Source: Brachypodius melanocephalos
Lineage: Eukaryota > Chordata > Aves > Passeriformes > Pycnonotidae
Length of the DNA: 64,000 nt
NCBI GenBank assembly: GCA_013398615.1
Contig: VZSR01003807.1
Location: 34,421,181 to 34,485,180 of the forward strand
Reading direction: 5' to 3'
Part shown: positions 51,056 to 60,655 of the stretch, piece after piece
How the letters are laid out: the number at the start of each line of letters is the position of its first letter
Position numbering within the stretch: the stretch's first letter is position 1
Notes under the pieces: model-generated
The model's database searches: none
The model's input: only the letters and a program-made list of their open reading frames with translations
What the model was told of the DNA's origin: nothing
Program-made: the position numbers and the translations under genes

Positions 51056-54000
51056 CATATCTGAAGATGCAAGACTTTACAGAATCCTTTTGATTACCAC
51101 AATTTCATTCTACAACAGAAGAACTAATGTTTAATGTCTTTTGGATACAAGTACACATTCAGTTATGGCAGAATTTCCTAAAATTAAAAAAAAATCATTT
51201 TCAAAAAGGGCAAAAGCAATTTTTTTAAATTAAGTATGTAGCTAAATATTCTAATGAAAGAAGGGGGAAAAAGAATGACGACTGGTGTTAGTCTTTTGAC
51301 TCAAATGTAAAGAGACTGAAACAATCTGCTTTCAATTAATCTAAACTTTTTGTGTCAAAGTCCTGAAGAATCAATATTTACTATTCAACAAAATGTAACT
51401 GGACTCAAAATGATGCCATTTATGAATCTTCATCATATTTTGAAAGGCCAATGAGACCTTATAAAATCATCACTTCCTCATCTTTATCTGTCCATTCCAG
51501 GAATAGAATAATGAAAGAAATAAATCTATTTCTACTCTTAACATATCTTAAGCCTATTTCCTACTTGGAATATACTCCTATATAAAAAACCAAAACAAAA
51601 ACCTTTTTGACTGCTTTATGCTAAAACTTCTCTTTTATCCAGACCAGTAAAGATCATTTAAAAAAATTAATTTGTCTCTTCAATTTACCTTTTTTTTTTT
51701 TGTAAAGCAGACAACAAATGTACAACTTGGAGTGCTACGGTTGCTTACAAGAAAATATATCAATGGTCTCTGTTACAACCCACAGTGTTTGCTTGAATTG
51801 CATTTCACATTCTCCACTTCCATTTTCTTCAGGCAAAAGGATCAAGTGTGTTAACTCACTTCTAAATTCAGCTTCTAAACACAGCTTTGGCCTTGCAATA
51901 ATTGCAGAGCACTGTGGTTTAATAGAATCCTTTCCTGACTAACATTGCTACAGCTTAGGTCTTTGCACCCTTTCCTCAAATCCCATCTGAGATTCCTGAT
52001 GCCTGGTTTTCACAGGAGCAATGGCACACTGCTCCTCTTGAGGGACCACACCTGTCTTGAGGAGCCAGACATGAATAGAACTGAAATTAATAGCATTTCT
52101 CAGAATATGCCTAAATGTCTGGCTTATAAATAAAGCTTTTCTATAGTAACATAAAGAAATCTGGGTGTTGCTTTTCTACACACTGCTGAAATACTTTTAC
52201 AGGAATCAAGGAAGCAATAAATAAAATTTTGTGTACTACTGTTCTTGGGAAAGTGGAGTTTGCCTTTCAAGTGACCTATTTGGATAAACAGACGGAAGGA
52301 GTGAGAAAGGTAGTTTTTAAAAGAGATGCAAAATTATGTTTTGATATTTTAGTATACATACTAGCTGAAGTATTGCCATTAAAAATGACACATATCTTCT
52401 ATCAATTTTTCTCCAAGGAACATCCCACTTCATGGTCATTCTTACTTTTGAAATAAATCTGATTTTTTCCTCTAATCTTTTTCTTTATTAATGACTCATT
52501 TTAAAGCTGTATAAACCAATTAATATACATAGTATATTTTCACAGTGGGATAATATTGGATAACCCTTTTGTAGTGTTCTGCAGCAGCCCCTCCAAATTG
52601 GCCATTAATAGGATGCAAGGTGCTTGTTTGTTTATTTTCCTTCTCCACTGTACAAAGGAAGCACTTTTTCTGCTAGAATATGTGAATATATAACTCTTAA
52701 ATGCATCATGAACTGCTGACAGGAAATTTATAACTCATGCTTCCTTATCTGCAAATAGCATGCTCCCATTATGGAATAGGTCAAGCATTCTTTTTGCCTA
52801 AAACACATCAGACTGCTTTTGAAGACTCTCCTAGAGACTGAGAGGCTCTTGCTGAAGGACTAGTGTAAGATAGTAGAAGGGTCAAAATATTTAAAAACAT
52901 AGAGGAGGAGAAGACTTATGAAAAACTCTTCTTTCAGTTTATTCATTAATATGCATCTTGAGAAATTATACTGAAAACAGAAAATTACTCTGGAATGATA
53001 CCAGAAGGATTGTAAACAACATAAAACAAAACCCTTGGAGGAAAAGAGAAGAAGAGAACATAAAGCGCACTTAAGCATAATTGAAAGGAAAAAAAAACTT
53101 TAGGATGAAATGTCTCACAAAAAAATGGGGCAAAGTTTATATGAAATAACTAACAGCAGGTAAATTTATATCTGTCTACCTTAAAATAATAAAAAGACCT
53201 GTCATTAATTTATCACTCATATCTTAGTAGTTATATCAGTCTTCAAATTTGAGACACATGAGTTAAAACCTGCTGCAGTTATCTGCTCATGCTGATTTCA
53301 TCTGACTTCCCTGTGTGCTATGGAAACTTCAGTTCAGAGTAACCTGATTCACTCAGAGCATTCTCAGACTTTGCATCTCCCCTCCCACTGCACATGCTTA
53401 CAAAATTCATGGTATAAAACAACTAATGTGATCATTATGGACATGGACTCATCAGGTTAAAGGCATTTGGCTGCCTAGCTACCAAAGTTTTGCAAAAGTT
53501 AACACGCTAAAATCACTGAGAAGTTTGGGTCCAAATCATTGAATCAGCAGCAGGGTTAGAAAGCTTCCTGAGCGGTGTGTGATTTATTTTTCTAAATTGA
53601 AACATTTAACAAAATGAAAATCTTTGGCTTGAATCCCAAATACCTTATTTAGCTTACTAACAAGTGACTGAACAGTCAGAATAATATCGTAAATTACTCT
53701 TCTCTACAAGGGTGTCAGAAGTTATCTGTTGCCTATGCTAGGAGTTATACCACAGCCAATGAAGAATTAAGCCATAAAAGTAATAAAGCTTGGGGAGTTA
53801 AATACAATTTTTTTCAGCTACTGTAAAGTCTTGTGTCCTGCATCTGCATCCAGCCCAGTCACCAGCTCCCACTCCAGAGAGGCAGAGATCAGCTGTAACA
53901 CGGTGACATGTCAGCTTTATGCACAGACCCCGTGTACTCATTTGAAATGGCAAAAGACAGCAATATTTAAGCAAACAAATCCCACCTTAGTAGCTTATGC

Positions 54001-55454
54001 TTAGATGAGATTTGTTGCTCTCTAATCTGAATTAATTTCATTGACTGAATCTCCACTGGACATAACAAAAGACTTGATAATATCCACATTTGTGTATGTC
54101 TGTGTCCAGACATTCAGTCCCACTGTCTTAATCCCATGATGAATTCTATTCTAGCTGGCCTTAGTGACAACTAATTGAAAATATCGTTACAACATCAGCA
54201 ACTTCTTGACTCTGATGAATGTTAATTAATATTTGAGGAGACTTGGTTCTCCTTAGGTGGAAAGAATCTATACCTGTGAAGTATATTTATAATCAGAATT
54301 ACTATCTGATTAAAAGTTTAGGGCCATAAACACAGAAACTTTTAACTTCAACTTTCAAATTTTGCTAGCCCAGGGAGCTGGCAAGAATTCTGTCATAAGT
54401 AAATTACAATAATGGCAAAAAGATATGGAGTAAAAGAAAAAGGATAAAAATGGATGAATGGAAAGCAAAAAAAATGATGCTTGGATAAACCCAAGATAAT
54501 AAGAATAATAAAAGTGCTTTGTAAGACCCTAGACAAAGTTCAATTTCATCAATTCTTGATAACTATTCACCCTTTCTCCACTCTGTCTTCATTAAGAACT
54601 AACCTACTGAAGACAACATGTTCCCATTAAAGCAAGTAGTAAAATTCCAATCAATTTTAACAGATCAAGGGATGACCTCAAGTTTGTTATTGAACAGACA
54701 GGTTTGTGGATATCTTGGAAAAAAAAAAAAAAGTCAAAAATCATACTGAACTAGTTTCTGCTACACTTCCTATGTTTTTCCCCTTAGAAATTCAGTTGTT
54801 CCAAATCCTGTTTTATTTTGTTTTTCTTCCTGCAAAATTAACCAAATTGTTAAATTGTTTGTTTCAAAGTAGAGCAGGCAAATAATGAAGAAAAATACTC
54901 CGAGATTTCTTTTACTGAAATGAGTGACAATTTTCATATTTCTGTCAATAGGGAGGGTTTAACTTTTTGATTATTTGTAAGTATAAATATAATGCATGCT
55001 CATGGGCTATTTATTATGAAGCCAGGAAGAAAAAATAAAAGAGCAAGGAATATATGGTGTACTTTCTGTGATGAAGTGTTTCCTAGTTCCCTAACTGGAA
55101 TGTAATCCTTAACCGGGTTTGCATCATCATTTTTTTACTGTCCACCTGTGAATGCCCCAAAGTGCAGAAAAAACTTGAGGCATGCTGACACAGAGTTCCC
55201 TCTATCAGCAAGGGTCCCATGTATCCCATACTGCCATGGCAATTTGAAAAGAATGCACTACAATATTTCCACCATATTAATGCTGCACATTTGTATTGTG
55301 TTATATGCTAATTAGCTCACAGCTTGTGCTGGGAACCTCCCAGAGCCAGATTGGGTTTCTCTCCCCTGTCTCCTAGAAAACTTGGGAAGGAATCTAGGGA
55401 AGACAGGGAACTTCTTCAGAATCACTGAGGACTGACAAAGGAAGAAATGAGATA
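51056..55454. other. A+T-rich non-coding DNA with one exon candidate
   Basis: Apart from the exon candidate at 52,203-52,309, no gene or mobile element is recognised. A frame at 51,718-51,942 follows a long T run and an AAGCAG acceptor-like site and contains paired cysteines (CYGC ... CLNC). No donor follows and the resemblance to a zinc site may be chance. A plain AATAAA lies near 52,130. Confidence 0.6.
52203..52309 (+). other. Candidate coding exon, 107 bases
   Basis: An acceptor-like site (TACTTTTACAG, AG at 52,201-52,202) follows a pyrimidine-richer stretch with a CTGAA branch-like word about 20 bases upstream. A donor-like AAAG/GTAGTT follows at 52,310. Between them the frame reads (G)IKEAINKILCTTVLG, then KVEFAFQVTYLDKQTEGVRK, with no stop. 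The exon would enter in phase 1 and leave in phase 0. The peptide has balanced hydrophobic and charged residues unlike the A+T-driven chance frames nearby. I do not recognise the protein and see no partner exon close by. The frame stays open into the candidate intron, which lessens the argument. Confidence 0.3.
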
Positions 55455-55460
55455 CAATAC
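55455..55460 (+). repeat. Target-site duplication CAATAC, left copy
   Basis: CAATAC directly precedes the TGTGG start of the LTR and is repeated exactly at 56,035-56,040 after its TACA end. Six-base duplications are typical of class II (ERVK/alpharetrovirus-like) integration. Confidence 0.9.
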
Positions 55461-55602
55461 TGTGGAGGCCGTGGGCCTGCTAGGCGCCTTCCTGGGGCTA
55501 TGCCTTGTAAGAATGCCCCCTACACTTCAAACTCCCCTATGGACCCACTGTTTAACTGACAGGTTGTCAATCAACCCCAGTGCCACACCCCCCCATTGAC
55601 TC

Positions 55603-55771
55603 ATTGGCCATTACACCCCATTGACCTTATATGGTCAGGTTTCTAGCAGTTTCCCTATTCTTTGTAATCTCATTGGCTTTCACCCCTGTCCGTTTGCCCT
55701 TCTGTCTCCCTACTGGTCAGTGTACCCCTTTTTCCCACCCACATCTCTCAGTGATTGGTTGCTACCATTGG
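55603..55771 (+). promoter_or_regulatory. Cluster of ATTGG (inverted CCAAT) boxes in LTR U3
   Basis: ATTGG occurs at 55,603-55,607, 55,672-55,676, 55,754-55,758 and 55,767-55,771, with a fifth just past the TATA box at 55,821-55,825. CCAAT boxes in either orientation are the known NF-Y site. The two closest to the TATA box are 31 and 18 bases upstream of it. Binding itself is inferred. Confidence 0.6.
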
Positions 55772-55788
55772 CGCCACCATCGTGCCCC

Positions 55789-55796
55789 TATATAAG
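55789..55796 (+). promoter_or_regulatory. LTR TATA box
   Basis: TATATAAG lies downstream of the ATTGG cluster and about 330 bases after the LTR start. It would place a start site near 55,820. The position and the neighbouring boxes fit a retroviral promoter; activity is not shown by sequence. Confidence 0.65.
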
Positions 55797-56034
55797 CCTG
55801 GACACCCCTCCCTGGATACCATTGGTTTTGAGTTTGGGCTGTTTTGGTGTGTAGCTGCAGTGAACCCCACTGGAACTGTACAAAAAAAATTCTTCCTGTT
55901 GTTAGTGAGTTACTTGTACATGTGTGTGTGATTGCTCTGTGTGTGAGTGATTGCGGTGTGTCTGCTTGACCGCCTTCCTCGCGTGGATGTTTTTGGGAGG
56001 TTGCAGCGAGTCACCACTGGCCCACATTGCTACA

Positions 56035-56040
56035 CAATAC
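56035..56040 (+). repeat. Target-site duplication CAATAC, right copy
   Basis: Exact match to 55,455-55,460, immediately after the LTR end. It confirms both element borders. Confidence 0.9.
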
Positions 56041-56117
56041 AATGGAAGGTCTGTTCACATTTAAGTCACTAGGTCTGGAGTAAGCATGTACTTTTCCTAC
56101 AAAGGAAGAATGGATTT

Positions 56118-56122
56118 GAGCT
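56118..56122 (+). repeat. Target-site duplication GAGCT, left copy
   Basis: GAGCT precedes the TGTAGG start of the second LTR and recurs at 56,624-56,628. Five-base duplications are usual for ERVL-type and some gammaretroviral elements. Confidence 0.85.
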
Positions 56123-56151
56123 TGTAGGCTAATACAGGTGACCTCACCCCT

Positions 56152-56217
56152 GATAAGTAACAGCTGTGTTAAGTAACCAATACAGCCTCCCTGGGATGAG
56201 TAACAGCTATATCCAAT
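56152..56217 (+). promoter_or_regulatory. Duplicated GATRAGTAACAGCT/CCAAT unit in LTR U3
   Basis: GATAAGTAACAGCTGT followed by CCAAT (56,152-56,181) is repeated as GATGAGTAACAGCTAT followed by CCAAT (56,195-56,217). Duplicated U3 blocks are a known feature of retroviral enhancers. Each unit pairs a GATA/TGAGTAA-like word with a CCAAT box. Confidence 0.55.
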
Positions 56218-56535
56218 AAGGATGAATGAGATAGTAAGAGGGGATGAGCCAGTAAAGGGAGAATCATCATGGAGGAGGAACGTTGATGGTCGTGAAAGAG
56301 AGAATCACTGCTGTGAGGTCAGTCTGGGTCTGCAATTAGAGCCTGTTGTTGGAACCTGCAGTCATAGTCTAGCCAGGTAAAATCTAGACTCTGCATTCAG
56401 AGTCTGCAAACAAATACATACAGTTTAGCAGGAAATAACCAGCAGTCGGAGGCTGCAAGACAAACCTGCAGTAGGAGCTTGCTGCAGCCAGAGTCAGTGA
56501 ATAGTCGGAGTTGAGATGACTCAGCCATGAAGAGG

Positions 56536-56541
56536 AATAAA
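56536..56541 (+). terminator. LTR polyadenylation signal AATAAA
   Basis: Canonical AATAAA on the sense strand of the second LTR, 82 bases before its end, as expected for the R/U5 part. It is the main evidence for the orientation of this LTR. Confidence 0.65.
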
Positions 56542-56623
56542 CCAGGACCCTTTCATGCTGTATTTCACAAGAAGTCTGTGCCTTGGTTCATTTTTGTCCT
56601 CTAATAAGAGGGCTGCTGCAACA

Positions 56624-56628
56624 GAGCT
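56624..56628 (+). repeat. Target-site duplication GAGCT, right copy
   Basis: Exact repeat of 56,118-56,122 directly after the CAACA end of the second LTR. Confidence 0.85.
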
Positions 56629-57193
56629 GAGAGAATTAGTGACCTGCTTTCTGAGAAGGCATAGGTGACAAGCCTATTTCCTCAAAGATTAGTTTAACTA
56701 ATCCATTTCCATAGCAGAAAGATACTACTGATGAATTTGACCTTATCTTCGTCCTGAGAAGTTCATACTGTTCTATTGCAAGACTTATGCTTTCTAAATA
56801 TCTTGTGGACCTTTTTTTATCTCGGGATGTGGGCGTGTTAGATGGTGAAATGCTCTGTGTACCCCTCTGAACCAGGAAGACCTCATGCCTCATGTGCCTA
56901 GTTACTAATAAGCAGGGTTGTCATGCTATAACTTCTGGTCACACATACAAAAGGAGATCAAGTGAAGGCATGAGGAAATACCTGTGAATTCACACAGTAA
57001 TTTGTTTGGGTTTTTTTTTAGATAATCTGCTAGTCTGCTTAAACTGCATATGGCAGAATTGTGGTTTCGGTTCTGTTTTTCCTTCATGTAGCTGATCAAT
57101 GAAGAAAGAAATTCTGAAGCAGAAGTACAGGAGTGAGTAGGCAGGGATCCCAACAACTCCAAAAAAACATGTATTATGTAGGCTTAGTATTTT

Positions 57194-57235
<42 letters not shown>

Positions 57236-60200
57236 TTAAGACTCTTTTGCAGTGATTGGAATACATACTACAATATCCTTTATTCCTGAATTTCCTCAGG
57301 CATAAAACTGCAATCACTCTTTATTCTTTATATACATTTGAGCATCACTCTCCCTGGAGATTCCTGTGGGAAATATTCTTTTCTCTTTTTACTTCAATCA
57401 AAATCATCAGCCATGGCATATCGGTTACCAACATAAAAAAAACCAAAACTCTCCACAAACCTAACTAAACAAAAAAAATAAGAATCATAGGGATATTTTG
57501 CTGGTGTGCACTATTTACTGCTTCATGGGATGTTCTCAGGAGAAGCAGACTGAAACTTTAAGATGAAAGTCTTAAAATTTGCTTCAGACTGTTCAGTAAG
57601 AAAGATTTTCCAGAAAAAAATTAAGGAAATGTACAAAGTAAATTAAATTAATTAGTAGAGTTACCACAGCACTGTAAATAAACAATTTCAAATTGAAAAC
57701 CATTTCAAAAATGTGTTTTTTAGAGGTTGATTTAACTGTGTAGAAAAATGTGACAGTGCTTTTATGCACAACACTTTTCAAGAGTGAATTTATTAACTTA
57801 CGTTTTTATGTCTAGCCTTGGGAAATGTGATTGACATAGAAACATTGCTGGTCAAATGATAAAGGACACCTCTCATTAATATCTGATCATTTTCACTGGT
57901 CAAAAACATCGCAGCATCATCTGGCTAATAATTAGAAAGGTATCAAACAAAATAATTCCAGTTCCTCAAAAGACTTTAATTTGTTTTAAATATTCATATG
58001 TGAATACAGCTTTTTTCACTTCTGTTCCTTAATCTTAACAGTTGAACTATACAAAACCCAGTCTAAAATTTCAAAGCAATTTCCATTTGTTAGTTTCTTC
58101 ATGAAACTATTTGAATTTTAGGCAGCTATCTCTTAGCTTTTCTTTTTTCTTTTTCTTCTCATTTTTAATGAAGGAAGAATCTGGAGAATTCTATTATGGA
58201 TGGACATGGTGGAAGCTACCATTTTTGTGATAGTGACAAGAGACAAATCAACAAAGGCAGAAATGCAACTCCATTGAGAAAAAGCTTCTGATTCTATCCA
58301 GGGAGCTTTAGGGGTCTTTGTCTTGATCTGTATGGACTTTGCTAGCAGCAGTCTTAAAAGGTGAAAATGAAATGCAGGATGCATAACTAGTTATGAGGGC
58401 ATTTAAAGATCTTCTTTATGTAACACTTCTGTGGGGGAAAAATATCAAAAAAACAGAAGACTTGGAGATTGGTAGCCAAAATAGCTTTCTATATGGAAGT
58501 TTGGTTGTTTTGAATAATTTCTGTAATTCTTATAGTGTTAAATCTTATAGAACCTTTCCATTAGATTTTTTTTACAGTCAAAAGTTCTTCAGGTTTTGTC
58601 TTGAACAATTGTTCATACACTCCTTAATTCGGCTCTTCATTTGGTGTTGCATTTCATTCTGAGAGGTGACATGTTTTGGCAGCAAGTTCTTGTGTAACCC
58701 AAATTTTGACAGAAGAACAAAACTAACTGTTACAATCTACAACACTTTCCAGTATCTGTCTTTACCTCTGTGTGTAGATATGTAAATACCCCAGTCTGGT
58801 TCAACCAAAATATATCCAAATATTTGCTCTCATATTAATTTCTTCCATTTAGACATGAATGCGTATTACTCAGGCACATTGCACAAGGAAAATACAAAAG
58901 AATAGGATTACAGCATGTGTTCTTAATACACACTTTTTTCTTCTTCATGTTTTGACTCACTCTAATGTGTCAAGTATTTAAATTCTCTATCATGCATTTC
59001 CAGTTATTTCCTAAAACAGATTCACCTAAAAAATCTAAATCTATGACAAAACCCTTGTATTTATATCAGCACAGAAAAGAAAAACTAATAAACTGGACTT
59101 CTAGCAGCCTATTGCAAACTACCTTGTGATTTACCCTTTCCGTGAGGAAAAGACAAAGCTGCAATGTGGGAGAGATGAAGAAAGTAAATCGTGTGATCCT
59201 CCACTTTTGTGGATTACCAATGTGATAGAATATGTGCAAGAATACTGTACCACGAGATGTAAAGGAGTGGTTTCTTAACACTGGGAAATGTGACTGCTTT
59301 GCTCTCTTTGGTGAATATATGTAAACATTGAAAAGTTTTATTTCCCAGATTATCCAGCTTCCTTAAGAATTTTAATCTAATCTGAAAATCTCCAATTAAA
59401 GCATGTTTTCTACTTAACTTTTCAGATAGGCACAAAACACCATGAAATTGTTCTTGTTTTCTTAGAAACATCTCCCCTTCACACTGGAAGAAGGATATCT
59501 TTTGAACAGTAGCAAATATTTGGATAAAAATCTGTTATTTTACACTGTAAACTTCAATACACTGGTAAAAAAGGGTGCTTATTCCTATGGAAATGAACAG
59601 AAGTTATTAATCATTATATGCTTTCTACTTGTACCAAATGTATTACGGTTTTAGTTAGTTTTGGAGCATATGTGCAATGTCAAAATAATAAATTTTTGGT
59701 ACAGTGATTTGAGAAGATGGTATTTTGATACTCTTAGATAAGTCATTCAGCAAAGACCTTTGGCAGGCATACATTATGTCCTTTTATTTAATTATAATAA
59801 ATAATATATTCAGAAATACCAAGGAATGGTTTCTAGGAAGCCCTTGATGCAAGAGAGTGGGCCATGCAGATGACTCTCTTGATGCTATTACACATAAACA
59901 CACACTTCTGCCAAGGTGGTGAAGTAAATTGTGTACATTAAGTAGGAGAAGTGGCGAGAAATTTCTTGACAAAAGTTAAAGAAATCTTCCTTTATATGTC
60001 TGTCCCTCTGAGAATAACGACAAAGCAATCTCATGTGGCCTACATCTGTGATTCCTGAGTAAAGTATTAAGATACCACAAAAATACTTGGGGAAACAAAA
60101 TTAAGAAGCTATGTAAGAACCTCAAAATTCTGATTAAGGAACTTATGCTGTCTATTCTGAATAGATCTCTTACGCTCTGCAGCATGGCACAAAGATATCT

Positions 60201-60479
60201 AAGTTGGAAGAAAGCAGTCCTTAAAACAATTAAATATACATTGCTATGAATCCAAAATTGCTAAAATTCAAAGCACAGCAAAACAAGCAGGGTATCGAGT
60301 CTGGTAACCAGTTATCAATTTATAAGGTTTCATCCATATCTAAATATGCCATTTGTTGCCTTGAGTTTTAGCTTTCTGATATGTTTATGTTTTTAGTGGA
60401 GTCTATTTACAAACTTTCATGTAAACTATGTATAATTTTAGAATTATCTATTTTATTTACATATTTCTCTTCTGGGATG
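56629..60479. other. A+T-rich non-coding DNA
   Basis: No gene is recognised. It contains a 36-base poly-T run and a short A-rich A/C stretch near 57,436-57,475. Open frames reach at most 89 codons and have A+T-driven composition. Confidence 0.7.
57197..57232. repeat. Poly-T run of 36 bases
   Basis: Uninterrupted thymines, the longest homopolymer of the window. It would be a poly-A tail if a retrocopy lay on the minus strand, with its body to the right (57,233 onward). No such body is recognised. Confidence 0.95.
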
Positions 60480-60655
60480 AGTCAATTGACAGACTGTGAT
60501 TTTTGCCAATGGATTGGAGAGGTGGCAACTTCCTCATCCAATCCTTGATATTTTCTAGAAATCTATATAAACCTTAAACCCAAATAAACTTCCTTCTTCT
60601 TCCTCACATGAGCTTGAGTGCAGTCTCAGTGTTCTTTTGTGTTGTATTGTGACAT
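60480..60655 (+). mobile_element. LTR-like promoter and polyA module, borders unresolved
   Basis: In 80 bases there is CCAAT (60,506-60,510), ATTGG (60,513-60,517), CCAAT again near 60,539, TATATAAA (60,564-60,571) and AATAAA (60,583-60,588). A T-rich, CT-rich stretch follows and ends TTGTATTGTGACA. This order and spacing is what a compact retroviral LTR shows, with the polyA signal between TATA box and start site. I could not find a target-site duplication or a convincing TG start, so it may be an old truncated LTR or a chance arrangement. Confidence 0.4.

Larger units (their letters stand above)
55461..56034 (+). mobile_element. Solo LTR of an endogenous retrovirus, 574 bases
   Basis: The element starts TGTGGAGGCCGTGGG and ends CACATTGCTACA, with TGT...ACA inverted termini, and sits between perfect CAATAC repeats. 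It is much more G+C-rich than the surroundings. A U3-like part has several ATTGG boxes (inverted CCAAT) at 55,603, 55,672, 55,754 and 55,767. A TATATAAG box follows at 55,789-55,796, so transcription would run on the plus strand. No AATAAA is visible. No internal viral genes adjoin it, so the provirus was reduced to one LTR by recombination. The 6-base duplication suggests an ERVK-like source; the family name is not assigned. Confidence 0.9.
56123..56623 (+). mobile_element. Second solo LTR, 501 bases, different family
   Basis: The element starts TGTAGGCTAATACAGG and ends GGCTGCTGCAACA, bounded by exact GAGCT repeats. Two CCAAT boxes lie in an imperfect internal duplication at 56,152-56,217. 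An AATAAA polyadenylation signal at 56,536-56,541 is followed by a T-rich stretch and about 80 bases of U5-like sequence, so the sense strand is plus. CTGCA-rich repeated words fill the middle. No primer-binding site, gag, pol or env remains. Its termini and duplication length differ from the neighbouring LTR, so the two come from separate integrations. The 5-base duplication favours an ERVL-like origin, which is an inference. Confidence 0.87.

Noticed and set aside
51718..51942. Cys-paired frame (CYGC ... CLNC) after a T run as a zinc-binding exon
   Set aside because: The acceptor-like site is good but no donor follows, another phase is also open, and the cysteine spacing alone is weak evidence.
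55461..56623. Single provirus with two LTRs at 55.46 and 56.12 kb
   Set aside because: The two LTRs differ in sequence, ends and target-site duplication, and only 88 bases lie between them, so they are separate insertions.
57197..57232. Poly-T as the tail of a processed pseudogene on the minus strand
   Set aside because: No retrocopy body or target-site duplication could be recognised beside it.
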